Positions 39,453-48,349 of a DNA stretch of 49,412 bases are shown here, in pieces. Position 1 is the stretch's first letter, and each line of letters begins with the position of its first letter. Position numbers and translations under genes: made by a program. Source of the DNA: Arthrobacter echini (GTDB taxonomy: Bacteria > Actinomycetota > Actinomycetes > Actinomycetales > Micrococcaceae); assembly GCF_004803505.1 (NCBI RefSeq), contig NZ_SSWH01000015.1:1-49412 (forward strand), in the 5' to 3' direction. The notes beneath the pieces were generated by a model that was not told the DNA's origin, did not search any database, and saw only the letters and a program-made list of their open reading frames with translations.

Positions 39453-40007
39453 ATGTGGCATGAGATGGGACTGACGTGGGCCGATGCCGTCCGGGTCGTG
39501 GTCTCCACCGTCGGGCTGTATCTGCTCATGCTGACCCTCATCAGGGTCATGGGGCAGCGGACGATGGCACGCCTGTCCAGTTTCGACTTGGCGGCGGCAG
39601 TGGCTCTGGGTGCGGTGATCGGTCGTGCGATCCTCGGCTACACCCCTACGTTCGTTGCGGGCGCCCTGGGCGTGGTCACCCTGCTGGTCCTGCAGGCGGT
39701 CACCGGACAGCTGCGCCGCTTCCCGAGGGGACTGAGTGCGGTCAGCAACAGGGCGTATGTGCTCATGGCTGGAGAACGAACAGTCATGGCGAACCTGCGG
39801 CGCACACATGTCGCCGAGCACGAGATCACGGCGCGGTTGCGGCTGGCTGGCATCCGCAGTTGGTCGGAAGTGGCTTGTGTGATCCTGGAATCGACGGGCG
39901 AGATCAGCATCATGCGGCGCGGCGTGCCCATCGAGCGGGGGATGCTGGAGGATGTGGTGGGCGCAGACCTGGTTCCCGCGGCCTTTCTCGCCGATCCTCG
40001 GGACTAG
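39453..40007 (+). CDS. DUF421 membrane protein (YetF-like)
   Basis: A 184-residue protein with three membrane helices in the first 90 residues and a cytoplasmic C-terminal domain. The family signatures are LRLRVMGQRTM-like LTLIRVMGQRTMARLSSFDL and the C-domain AGIRSWSEVACVILESTGEIS. YetF relatives in Bacillus are envelope and spore-associated, but the function is unknown. The GTG-less start at the ATG 39453 is supported by AGGAAGGGG upstream. Confidence 0.9.
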   Translation: MWHEMGLTWADAVRVVVSTVGLYLLMLTLIRVMGQRTMARLSSFDLAAAVALGAVIGRAILGYTPTFVAGALGVVTLLVLQAVTGQLRRFPRGLSAVSNRAYVLMAGERTVMANLRRTHVAEHEITARLRLAGIRSWSEVACVILESTGEISIMRRGVPIERGMLEDVVGADLVPAAFLADPRD

Positions 40008-40045
40008 GCGGGCGCCCGGTGTTGATGCAGATGGACGGTGACGCT

Positions 40046-40609
40046 ATGGAGCAGCAGGGCCCGGTGTCGAACCGGACCGACCCGGTCCTGCCGTGCCCCG
40101 GCTGCGGTGGCCTCGTTCCGGACGTGCCCGGGCCCGTCCACCCCTACATGCGGGCGTCGCCCGGCTGCTGGCAGGTGTACGGAGACGTCGTCGCACGCTG
40201 GTACGCGGAGCCTCTTGCGGGCCCGGCCCGGTGGCATCACGTTGACGCCTACGCCGTCCAGCACGCCGGCGGCGCCGAACACGACCGGCGCCAACGCCGG
40301 TCCGTCGCGGTCCATCTCATCACGCTCTGCTCACTGCTCGAGTTGCGGCAGCGTCCCGAGGTGGCTGCGGCGCGCCGCGGGCGCACCAGCGACGTCGTCC
40401 TGCCGCGGGTGGGTCTGAGCGACTGGCCCTATCTGGAGCCGCCAAGCCGTCAGGGCCCGGTGACCGTCGCGGATCTCGACGGCGTACGGACGACGGCGGA
40501 GGAGGACACAGTGGCTGCAGCCTGGTTGGAGTCGGCCTGGACCGCCTGGGCCGAGCACCACGCGGTCGTCCGCACCTGGGCGACGATCCTGCAGGAGGTC
40601 CGCTCGTGA
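40046..40609 (+). CDS. DUF5946-like protein, first of a tandem pair
   Basis: A 187-residue protein with CPGCG near the N-terminus (Cys17, Cys20), a third cysteine in ASPGCWQVYGD and the segment HHVDAYAVQHAGG. It matches the DUF5946 pattern. I start it at the ATG at 40046, preceded by GGACGGTGA; two further ATGs in frame (40025, 40031) are possible. The next gene, at 40606, is a clear paralogue. A zinc site is plausible from the cysteines. The function is unknown. Confidence 0.78.
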   Translation: MEQQGPVSNRTDPVLPCPGCGGLVPDVPGPVHPYMRASPGCWQVYGDVVARWYAEPLAGPARWHHVDAYAVQHAGGAEHDRRQRRSVAVHLITLCSLLELRQRPEVAAARRGRTSDVVLPRVGLSDWPYLEPPSRQGPVTVADLDGVRTTAEEDTVAAAWLESAWTAWAEHHAVVRTWATILQEVRS

Positions 40610-41148
40610 TCGGCCAGGGCGGTGACGGCATGCTCGTAAGCACATGTCCGGGCTGTGGCCTGACCGCCTCCCGGCCTACAAATCAGGTGCTGGTTCCCGC
40701 TCCGGAGCGGCATACTGCGTCCGACGCCTGCTGGTCCCTGTACGGGGAGCTGCTGTCGCGGTCCTATACCGACGCCGACTACCGCAGGGTGCACCAGCTC
40801 GTCGTCGACACCTATACGGCCCAGCACGCCGGGCCTACCGGTCGACGTGCCGTGCAACTGGTGGGTCTGTGCCTGATGACCCTGTGCCTGATCGTCGAGG
40901 ACGGCGTCGACCCGGTCGAGGGCCCGGCCCTGCACCGGCGGATGATGGACCGTCGGCCCGACTTGAGCTGGCTGACGCCCCCGCGTCAGCATGACCTGAT
41001 GACCGTGGCGGACGTGCTCACCGCGCAGGACGCAGCCCAGCACCAGCGGCTGGTCGGCGAGTGGGCGCGCCAGGTGTGGGAGGCCTGGACAGAGCATCAC
41101 GCCACTATCCGCGCCTGGAACGCCTATGCGCTGGGCCCGGCAAACTGA
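40606..41148 (+). CDS. DUF5946-like protein, second of a tandem pair
   Basis: A 180-residue paralogue of the gene before it, sharing CPGCG (Cys14, Cys17), DACWSLYGE and VVDTYTAQHAG, together with TLC and the C-terminal TEHHA. It starts at the GTG at 40606, which has GGAGGT seven bases upstream and overlaps the previous stop (GTGA). Tandem duplication followed by divergence is the likely origin. Confidence 0.8.
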   Translation: MIGQGGDGMLVSTCPGCGLTASRPTNQVLVPAPERHTASDACWSLYGELLSRSYTDADYRRVHQLVVDTYTAQHAGPTGRRAVQLVGLCLMTLCLIVEDGVDPVEGPALHRRMMDRRPDLSWLTPPRQHDLMTVADVLTAQDAAQHQRLVGEWARQVWEAWTEHHATIRAWNAYALGPAN

Positions 41149-41440
41149 TCCGAGCCCCGTCGGCCCGCCTTCATGCAGCGAGCGCGGTCAGGATCGTCCG
41201 AGTGTCCCTCCGAGGGCCCTGCTCCGCTGATGGTTCCTCGCTCGGTATTTGCCTGCGTCGACCGTCTCTGCGTCGTCACCCCGCCACCTTGACAGAACAG
41301 CCCATCCACAGCTCACCCGGCCGTCGCAAGCGCATCGGCGTCGTTCAATGGACAGAGGTGCAGTGGATGCAGCGGCGTGGACGCGCTCATGTCCTCAACC
41401 TACGGGCCGAGCAGGTCCACGGTAGCTACTGTCGTGAACT
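41149..41440. other. Gene-free stretch
   Basis: About 290 bases without a convincing gene. A TTGACA element is present (41289-41294), but no matching -10 follows at the usual spacing. The next gene starts at the end of this stretch. Confidence 0.5.
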
Positions 41441-42391
41441 GTGATGACTTCCCTTCCGAGCGTGACCGACCTGGCGCGGTGGAGCCTCGCGGCTCAGCAC
41501 GCCGCCACCCGTTCATGGTCCGACGACGAGGACCGGCTCTCCCGGTTCGCAGAGGACCACGAGATCGACCTGCAGCTCGCCACGGATCTCGACCTGGCCG
41601 TCAAACGCGCAACCCTGGCGCCCGGCCACGACGCCGACGAGTTGCTCAACAGATGGGTCTCCATTCTCCCTGATCTCTCGGCGCTACTGAGCATCCGCTT
41701 CGAGGGTGGCGAAGCGACCAAGCCGTTCGTGGATGCCTCTGCGCTGTCGCGTCCTGTGGCAGAGAGCGACCTCGACGCTCTGCGGGCAGCCGCCGTCGAC
41801 GCCTTCGGCTCCTTCGGCGCGCGCTACCTGCGAATCTGGAGCGCTGCAGGACCAGACGCCTTCACGGGCACTCACCGTGACAAGCGCTTCCTTGCGGCCC
41901 CGTTGCGCGAGCTCAGGGAAGCCGGTCCGACGTCGGTCCCCTCGGAATTGTCACTCGCTCCGACCAGAGACCTGACCCATTGGGATGATGCGGCAGCAGC
42001 ATACGCCGCGGTCGATGCCGATCACCCCGAGCACACTGCTCAGGCAGCGCTGCAGGACAAAGATGACCTGAAGGAGAGTATCGATGCAGGCACGCTGTTC
42101 GATGTTCTCGTCGACGACGCGTGGGCCGGGTGGGTGGCTGGGACCACTGACACCAGCTCGTCCCTGGGACTGTCCTGCTACGAGGTGCAGGAGCTCATCC
42201 TGGCCCCGGGATACCGCGGTCGAGGCTACGGTCAGCACCTGATAACCCTCCTCGCCCGCGAACTCCCTGAGCCCGATCGCGTCTTGATCGGTACGATTCA
42301 TGCCGACAACCGTGGCGCCATCCAGTCGGCGTTGCGCGCCGGGCGGCACGACGTCGGAGGGTGGTTCCAGCTTCCCCTGCCATCCGCCTGA
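41441..42391 (+). CDS. GNAT-family N-acetyltransferase
   Basis: A 316-residue protein with an unrecognised N-terminal half and a C-terminal GNAT domain (about 170-315). The acetyl-CoA-binding loop is visible as LILAPGYRGRGYGQHLITLLA, and HADNRGAIQSALRAGR follows. Adjacent GTG and ATG (41441, 41444) can both start it. It converges on a second, broken GNAT gene. The substrate cannot be inferred. Confidence 0.82.
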   Translation: MMTSLPSVTDLARWSLAAQHAATRSWSDDEDRLSRFAEDHEIDLQLATDLDLAVKRATLAPGHDADELLNRWVSILPDLSALLSIRFEGGEATKPFVDASALSRPVAESDLDALRAAAVDAFGSFGARYLRIWSAAGPDAFTGTHRDKRFLAAPLRELREAGPTSVPSELSLAPTRDLTHWDDAAAAYAAVDADHPEHTAQAALQDKDDLKESIDAGTLFDVLVDDAWAGWVAGTTDTSSSLGLSCYEVQELILAPGYRGRGYGQHLITLLARELPEPDRVLIGTIHADNRGAIQSALRAGRHDVGGWFQLPLPSA

Positions 42392-42401
42392 CCCTTCTCA
42401 C

Positions 42402-42820
42402 TCAGCTGAGGACGCGGTCCATCATCGTGGACGGCTCACTCAGGTGGGTGAACCCGTACTGCCTGTACAGCTCGTGCGCGTCGCGGTGGAGAGCAGGATG
42501 CGCTTGAGCTCCAGCGGTTCCAGGTCCTCGACGACGCCGGCGGTGAGCATCTTCCCGATGCCCAGACCGCGCACCTGGGCCGAGACGAAAACATCGCAGA
42601 GCCACGCGAAGGTCACGCCATCAGTCACGACGCGGGCGTAGGCGACCTGCTGATCGGTCCTGCTGTCGTAGACCCCGTAGTTCCGCGAGCCTTCGATTGC
42701 TGCATCCTGCTTCTCGCGGGATCGTCCCTTTGCCCAGTACGACTGTTCACTCAACCACTGGTGGATTCGGGGCCTGTCCAGCTTTTCGGCATCTGCGGAG
42801 AAGAAGTAGCCGTTCGTCAT
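42402..42820 (-). pseudogene. GNAT acetyltransferase, frameshifted
   Basis: A short GNAT protein of about 140 residues. The first part (MTNGYFFSADAEKLDRP to ELKRILLSTA) carries the acetyl-CoA loop VRGLGIGKML; the rest (AHELYRQYGFTHLSEPSTMM) is in another frame. A single missing base near 42480-42486 separates them. Without the break the sequence reads LLSTADAHELY, the canonical GNAT end. It could be a true pseudogene or a sequence error. The downstream neighbour gene overlaps its start by four bases. Confidence 0.83.
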
Positions 42821-43080
42821 GGCGCTGTTTGAGGGAGAGCGTTCACGAGGAATGTGGCGGTCCTCAGGGTCAGCCGGGGTTCTACTTTACGCAGGCACGC
42901 GATTGCAGCAACTGGATGGCGAGCAGGGTCGATAGCGTGGTCGCTGAGCTTCCCGAGCGCCCACTCCTCGGCGGTCCGCAGAGATGTCCTCGTAGGATCA
43001 GCGTCACCGAACATGCTGTCCAGCCGCTTACGCGGGTCTTCTTTGTCGCCGAAGACCTTGGCGGAGTGCTCGCTTTGCAT
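42817..43080 (-). CDS. Hypothetical protein
   Basis: An 87-residue protein, taken from the ATG at 43080, which has a good GGGAG ribosome site about eight bases upstream. It is charged at the start (SEHSAKVFGDKEDPRKRLDSMFGD) and has a later helix-rich part. I do not recognise it. Its stop overlaps the GNAT pseudogene by four bases, implying a two-gene unit. Confidence 0.6.
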   Translation of the reverse strand: MQSEHSAKVFGDKEDPRKRLDSMFGDADPTRTSLRTAEEWALGKLSDHAIDPARHPVAAIACLRKVEPRLTLRTATFLVNALPQTAP

Positions 43081-43158
43081 CGCGTTCTCCCTACTCGTTT
43101 CTTCCACGGTACTCAAGGTTCCATGTTGTGAGCAGTCGAGGCATAAGAATAGTGCCCT

Positions 43159-43947
43159 TTAGTGGCCTGCACCGGGACGATCCCGTAGATGCCAGGTGAA
43201 TCCAAAATCGGTTTTGACGTCGTTGAAGACCTCGCGGGCGATGAAGCGTTTGAGGCAGCGGAGGATGTCTTTTTTCGAGAGACCTTCGGCTAGGCGTCGT
43301 TGCATGTAGCCGGTGGTCCTTGGGTCGTAGCGGAGTCTGCAGACCGCGATCATGTGCAGTGCACGGTTGGCTTGCCGGTCACCGCCGCGGTGGAGTCTCA
43401 TCCGGTGAGTTTTACCGGAAGCGACAGGAATCGGGGCGACGCCGCAGAGCCGAGCGAAGGCCGCTTCGGATCCGAGGCGGTCGATGTTCTGCCCCGCGGT
43501 GATGAGGAGCTGAGCTCCATGTCCAGTGCCGATCCCGAGTCGGGAGACGACGGTTGGGAAAGTTTGAGTGACGAGTTTGTGGAGCTGTGCATCGAGGGCC
43601 GCGATCTCATCGTCGAGCCCATGAATACGTTTGGCCAGGCTGCGTAGCGTCAGCTTCGCTGCTTGGGCCGGATCATCGAGTCGTATGATATCGGCACGCA
43701 ATTTTGCGCACTGAGTGGCCTGTGCGTGCCCGCCTCTCGCGGTGATCTGGTCGCGGACGTGAGCCGGTGCGGTGACAAGGACATCCTGTAGTTCAACGAG
43801 TGCAGCGGAGCGGGCTTTCACCGCGGAGTTCCGCGCCACGGTGAGAAACCGGACCGATTCGACTTGTGCCGCCTTCCTCGGCGACGTGTCACTTTCCGCC
43901 GATGAAGAGTTGGCGGGGAAGCGAGCCGCGTAGTTTTGGTTCCTCAT
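43159..43947 (-). pseudogene. Truncated IS110-family transposase
   Basis: The C-terminal part of an IS110 transposase: a coiled middle (HGLDDEIAALDAQLHKL) and the Tnp20 domain (RLGIGTGHGAQLLIT, RLCGVAPIPVASGKTHRMRLHRGGDRQANRALH). The DEDD RuvC-like catalytic domain that normally precedes it, of about 150 residues, is missing. The frame starts within about ten bases of the neighbouring dehydrogenase stop. A non-functional remnant is likely. It forms the left edge of a lower-GC island. Confidence 0.88.
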
Positions 43948-43956
43948 TATTCGCGC

Positions 43957-45081
43957 TCATAACGTTTGTCCTTTGTTACCAAATGTAATGACCTGCCGAA
44001 TGGCGTGTCCGTCCGCCAGTTGGTCCATAGCTTCGTTGATTTGGTCGAGGGTGATGTGAGAGGAGATCAGCGCTTCCACGGGAAGGCTTCCCTCCCGCCA
44101 AAGTTGCGCATAGGTCGGAATGTCACGTTCCGGTACTGCGGAGCCGAGGTAGCTACCCACGATGGTACGTGCCTCGGCAGTGATACCCAGTGGGGCAAGG
44201 GAGGCACGTGCGTCCGGCGCTGGCAGGCCGACAGTAACGGTCTTGCCGCCGACGTCGGTGAGGTTCACTGCAGTCTCGAATGCGCGAGCGTTGCCTGCCG
44301 CTTCAATGACCACCGCCGCCTTTAGTCCTGTTTCGATCGCTTCCTGCGGGGTGTAGGCGGAGGTAGCGCCGAGCTTTTTGGCTGATTCCAGTTTTTCCGG
44401 AACGCTGTCGACGCCGATCACGTCGCCTTTGCCGAGTGAGATCGCGGTGATAAGCGCTGCCATACCGACACCGCCCAATCCGACGATAATGACGGCGTCG
44501 CCGTCCTGCAGGTCTGCTGTATTGATGACGGCGCCGCCGCCGGTGAGTACAGCGCATCCGAGGACGGCAGCGATTTCGGGGGGAACGTCATCGCCTACGG
44601 CTACGACGGACTTCCGGTTGACCACGGCGTGGGTGGCGAATCCGGATACCCCGAGGTGATGTTTGATGTCCTCGCCGTCGCGGTGTAGTCGTTGGCCGTC
44701 ATTGAGCAGGGTGCCTGCGTTATTGGCGGCGGAACCGACGGTGCAAGGGAGTCGGCCGTCGGTCTGGCAGTTCTTGCATTGACCGCAGCGCGGCAGAAAC
44801 GCCATGACCACGCGATCGCCGACGGACAAGTCGGTGATGCCTTCGCCGAGTTCCTCGACCTTGCCTGCGGCCTCGTGGCCGAGGAGCATGGGGACGGGCC
44901 GGACGCGGTTGCCATCCACCACAGACAAGTCGGAGTGGCACACTCCGGCCGCCTCAATCCGTACCAGGATTTCGCCCGGTCCTGGTGGGTCGAGTTCCAC
45001 CTCGGAGATGCTGATTGGTTTTGAATCTGCGTAGGGGCGGCTCCGGCCGATCTCCTCGAGGACTGCTCCCTTGATCTTCAT
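43957..45081 (-). CDS. Zinc-dependent alcohol dehydrogenase
   Basis: A 374-residue medium-chain dehydrogenase close in layout to class III/long ADHs. Catalytic zinc ligands: Cys48 (AGVCHSDL), His69-Glu70 (GHEA). Structural zinc cysteines: Cys99, 102, 105 and 113 in CGQCKNCQTDGRLPC. NAD-binding VGLGGVGMAALITA lies at about 200. It is the last gene of a minus-strand unit (lactonase, zinc ribbon, ADH), separated by gaps of 40 and 54 bases. A role oxidising a hydroxy-acid from lactone opening is plausible but unproven. AAGGGA precedes its ATG. Confidence 0.92.
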   Translation of the reverse strand: MKIKGAVLEEIGRSRPYADSKPISISEVELDPPGPGEILVRIEAAGVCHSDLSVVDGNRVRPVPMLLGHEAAGKVEELGEGITDLSVGDRVVMAFLPRCGQCKNCQTDGRLPCTVGSAANNAGTLLNDGQRLHRDGEDIKHHLGVSGFATHAVVNRKSVVAVGDDVPPEIAAVLGCAVLTGGGAVINTADLQDGDAVIIVGLGGVGMAALITAISLGKGDVIGVDSVPEKLESAKKLGATSAYTPQEAIETGLKAAVVIEAAGNARAFETAVNLTDVGGKTVTVGLPAPDARASLAPLGITAEARTIVGSYLGSAVPERDIPTYAQLWREGSLPVEALISSHITLDQINEAMDQLADGHAIRQVITFGNKGQTL

Positions 45082-45135
45082 GACGTCGTTGTCCCTTATG
45101 TTGGTGAAGTGTTTCTTCGTATGGGGTGTGTGCCC

Positions 45136-45555
45136 TTACAGCGGCGTCGCCCCGTGGCCATGGGGGAGAACCCCTGAGGCTTTGGCTTCTGCCACCGCTT
45201 TGGGGACGTCGTCCCCGGCGCGTAGGGGTTTGGCGCTGAAAATCCCCTCGTGAGCCAGGACCGGACGGCGGTCTCCAGCGAGCTCGGGATACTTCTCTTC
45301 CAGCCTTTCGCGTTTCGTGGCGAGTTCACGCCAGTGAGCTACGGTCTCGTGGTCTCCGTTGCGCACGCCTTGCCAGCTGCGGGGCATCTGGTCCCTAGAG
45401 GGCCCTGCATCGGCCCGGCCGCCGATCTTCACCGTACTGGGCCGGCGTCGGGTGGGAGCCGCGCAAATGGGGCACGCGGGGTTCTCGGAGAGCATGGATT
45501 GCACGCCGGCCTCGAACCGGTGTCCTTCTGTGCAGTTGAAGTCGTACAGGATCAT
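45136..45555 (-). CDS. Small zinc-ribbon protein, FmdB/DUF1178-like
   Basis: A 139-residue protein with MILYDFNCTEGHRFE at the start (Cys8, His12) and CPIC at residues 28-31, a zinc-ribbon arrangement as in FmdB or DUF1178 proteins. The C-terminal hundred residues are charged and helix-rich (ELATKRERLEEKYPEL). AAAGGAAG lies just before the ATG at 45555. FmdB-type proteins accompany amidase and dehydrogenase genes and may act as regulator or accessory protein. Confidence 0.78.
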   Translation of the reverse strand: MILYDFNCTEGHRFEAGVQSMLSENPACPICAAPTRRRPSTVKIGGRADAGPSRDQMPRSWQGVRNGDHETVAHWRELATKRERLEEKYPELAGDRRPVLAHEGIFSAKPLRAGDDVPKAVAEAKASGVLPHGHGATPL

Positions 45556-45594
45556 GGCTTCCTTTCGTAGCGGAAACTAATGGGCCCGCCCGGC

Positions 45595-46410
45595 TCAGCT
45601 GTAGTAACCGTCCGGTGCGTACCGTAGCTCTTTGGCCTGGCCGGCGTCGTGGCCGAAGATGACCTCGGCTCCAGTCCGATCCGCGATGCTGCGCAATTTA
45701 TCCACGGATTCGAGCCACTTCAGGTTGTCCCACACAATGGCCGCTCCAACTGCCGGTGGACCCCAGCTCTCTCCGAGGTACACAGCGTCGGAAGTGAAAA
45801 TCTTCGTACCCTCCTTTGGCAGATCGAGCTGCAGCGACATGGTTCCCCACGTGTGGCCGGGTGTTTCAATTACACTGACACCTGGCACGATTTCGACGTC
45901 ACCACTGATCGGTTCAAGGTTCAGCCCTTGGAAGTCACTCACCAGGTGGGCGCCCTTAAAAGGACCATCGATGGCAAGGGCACCCTCGATCTCATCGCTG
46001 TTCGCGATGATGCGTGTCTTGCCGTTGTTGAACATTTTGGCATTGGCCGCGTGGTCGAAATGCAGGTGGGAGAGCACCAAAATGTCAATGTCATCCGGTG
46101 CCAGTTCAAGTGCAGCCAGGGAGGTGTCCAGGTAGCCGGGCCCGTCCACGGGCTCGCGAACGGGGAAGAAGTCCTGGAAACCAGTGGGCGCCCAGCGTTC
46201 CTCCCAATCACGGGGTACTCCTGTGTCCCAGAGAATACGACCTTCGGGATGTTCGATCAGTACTGCGTGAGTGGGACAATCTCCCCAGACAACAGGATCA
46301 TTCTTGTGATGTCGGTCCCTAATGGTGTGGCCACCTTTCAGGAGAAGCCACGTAAGGTCCGTCTCCATGACTCCCGTCTGGAGTACATGGACCCGCATTT
46401 CATCCGTCAT
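45595..46410 (-). CDS. Metallo-beta-lactamase lactonase (AHL/gamma-lactonase-like)
   Basis: A 271-residue hydrolase with the HxHxDH zinc motif (HLHFDH, residues 115-120), [23 protein letters not shown] and a later [11 protein letters not shown] and [10 protein letters not shown], the pattern of AttM/AiiB-type N-acyl homoserine or gamma-butyrolactone lactonases. The start is the ATG at 46410, since AAAGGTGG is upstream; a longer start exists. It is first in the unit with the zinc ribbon and ADH, divergent from a PucR regulator. Quorum quenching or lactone catabolism cannot be separated by sequence. Confidence 0.85.
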   Translation of the reverse strand: MTDEMRVHVLQTGVMETDLTWLLLKGGHTIRDRHHKNDPVVWGDCPTHAVLIEHPEGRILWDTGVPRDWEERWAPTGFQDFFPVREPVDGPGYLDTSLAALELAPDDIDILVLSHLHFDHAANAKMFNNGKTRIIANSDEIEGALAIDGPFKGAHLVSDFQGLNLEPISGDVEIVPGVSVIETPGHTWGTMSLQLDLPKEGTKIFTSDAVYLGESWGPPAVGAAIVWDNLKWLESVDKLRSIADRTGAEVIFGHDAGQAKELRYAPDGYYS

Positions 46411-46564
46411 GACAACCACCTTTGCTTGCCGCACTGCGCCCTACTGCGCCGCGTCTCCCAGCAATAATTCCGCAGTTGTCAAACGCTGGCTATATGACAA
46501 GACGCCATAGGCACATCCTGAACATGTTAGGCGACGCCATGTCCGCACCGTATATGCTTCTCCC
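46411..46564. promoter_or_regulatory. Divergent control region of the lactonase module
   Basis: A 154-bp gap between the lactonase and the PucR-type regulator. It contains TTGTCA...TGACAA (46476-46481/46495-46500, 13-base spacer), two GACGCCAT direct repeats 32 bp apart (46501-46508, 46533-46540) and an AACATGTT palindrome between them. Candidate operators; no proof. Confidence 0.5.
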
Positions 46565-48349
46565 ATGGTCTTGCCTGCCCGGTCCGGGAATCATGTTCGG
46601 AAAGGCCCCGTACTGACCTCCGATGGTAGAGAGGCCCTCCTGCAAGCAGTACTGGAGTCGAACATTGATCTAGCCAGCATGCGCGACCGGCGGCTGATCC
46701 TGCAGGGGATAGTCCGCCGGACCAGAGCCCTGATCGGAACTGACATGGCCTACCTGAGTCGCAATGATCTCAAGGCAGGGGAGACTTTCATTGACGTCAC
46801 TGACGGAGTGGAAACCGAGGCCTACCGACAGATCCGGATGCCCCTGGGAACAGGGATCCTCGGAGCGGCCGCTGCTGGAGGAACATCCATTCGAACCAAC
46901 GACTACCTGAGCGACCCGCATATGAATCACCTGTCCTTCATCGATTCAATCGTTGAAGGTGAAGGAGTGAAAGCAATTATGGGTGCTCCCATACGGATAG
47001 CCGGTCGGGTAGTGGGAGCGCTGCTTGTGGCGAGCCGCTCGAACACGATCTATGACGATGAAGCTCTGACCTGTCTCGAGGCCCTCGCTGCGCAAACAGC
47101 CATCGCCCTGGAGCAGGAACGCCTGAACGAACGGATCACTTCCGCCGAAGCTCTTTTCGGCCTGACCGAAAGCGAACACGCGTCCAAGCTCCAGTCCCTG
47201 TCCAAGCTGGTCACTCTCGACGGACAACTAACGGGTTGCCTCCTAGAGGGAACCGGGCCTCCGGGAGTGGTCTCAGTGCTGTCCACCGCGATCGGTCTGC
47301 CCGTTTCCGTATTTGACGCTGCCGGGCAGCTAATCGTCAGTAACTCCCATGACGGCATCTTGCTTCCGGACCTGAATGCAGCGGTAAACACCTCAGCAGC
47401 CAGCGGAGCAGCCGTCACAGTCAATCAGGAGTCCTCGCCACTTACTGTCGTCGCGGCAGTGGCAGGTAATGAAGTTCTTGGCACAGTGGTAGCTCATGGA
47501 GGTCCGGGCATGAATCTCGTACCGGCCATTGAGCGATCCGCGGTGTTCATTAGCGTGATGATGCTGTTTGAACGCACGCTTATCGATGCGGACCAACGAA
47601 CCCAGGCAACATTGATCGACGATTTGCTGTCTGAACGGCCACTGGATCGGACAACGCTGGCCTCCCGCCTGGCTGCCTATGAACTGAAAATAGGTGACCC
47701 GTGCACGATGCTCGTAATCAATGTGCTCCGACGGGACCGATACAAGGCGATGGTGTTAGCTCGAGAATTACTCGGCGGAAAAGCAGGCCTGGTCGCACTC
47801 CATGAGGGCCATCTCTGCGTCATGGTGCCCGGCAGCGACGGGCTGGTATGGGGTGAAAAACTCGTCACTACCCTCATCGCTCAAGGTACAGCAGCTACCG
47901 GGGGCTGTTCGATCGCAGAAAAAGGACCAACCCAGCTTCGCGCCGCGCATCAACGCGCTCAGGACCTCGTTGATGCGCTCAACGCACTAGGACGACACAG
48001 TGAATGTGTGGATTCCACCGGCCTCGGACTGATCGGCCTGTTGCTGGGAAACGCCAACAAGCAGTCGATCGGCAATCTCGTCGATCAGCAGTTGCTGCCC
48101 CTTCTTGAGTATGACAAAACACGAAAGACAACGCTTACTCACACCGCTTGGACCTACTTGGAGAACGGGTCACACGCACCCAACACCGCCAAGAATCTCA
48201 ATATTCATCCCAACACGGTCCGTCAGAGAATCGAAAGAATCGACTCTCTACTCGGCAGCTCTTGGCGCCGCGCCCCTGACCTAATCGACGTTCACGTCGC
48301 GCTACGCATCTGGAGGATGATGACGCCTCCGGAATCGTTGAAGGTTTGA
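46565..48349 (+). CDS. GAF-domain PucR-type transcriptional regulator
   Basis: A 594-residue regulator. A GAF sensor domain covers about 45-195 (GTDMAYLSRND, MPLGTGILGAAAAGG, GAPIRIAGRVVGALLVA). A second, weaker region follows, and a C-terminal PucR helix-turn-helix (about 535-565: NTAKNLNIHPNTVRQRIERIDSLLG). This family activates catabolic genes in response to a small molecule bound by the sensor. Being divergent from the lactonase unit, it is its probable regulator. The start ATG at 46565 has no strong ribosome site. Confidence 0.88.
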   Translation: MVLPARSGNHVRKGPVLTSDGREALLQAVLESNIDLASMRDRRLILQGIVRRTRALIGTDMAYLSRNDLKAGETFIDVTDGVETEAYRQIRMPLGTGILGAAAAGGTSIRTNDYLSDPHMNHLSFIDSIVEGEGVKAIMGAPIRIAGRVVGALLVASRSNTIYDDEALTCLEALAAQTAIALEQERLNERITSAEALFGLTESEHASKLQSLSKLVTLDGQLTGCLLEGTGPPGVVSVLSTAIGLPVSVFDAAGQLIVSNSHDGILLPDLNAAVNTSAASGAAVTVNQESSPLTVVAAVAGNEVLGTVVAHGGPGMNLVPAIERSAVFISVMMLFERTLIDADQRTQATLIDDLLSERPLDRTTLASRLAAYELKIGDPCTMLVINVLRRDRYKAMVLARELLGGKAGLVALHEGHLCVMVPGSDGLVWGEKLVTTLIAQGTAATGGCSIAEKGPTQLRAAHQRAQDLVDALNALGRHSECVDSTGLGLIGLLLGNANKQSIGNLVDQQLLPLLEYDKTRKTTLTHTAWTYLENGSHAPNTAKNLNIHPNTVRQRIERIDSLLGSSWRRAPDLIDVHVALRIWRMMTPPESLKV

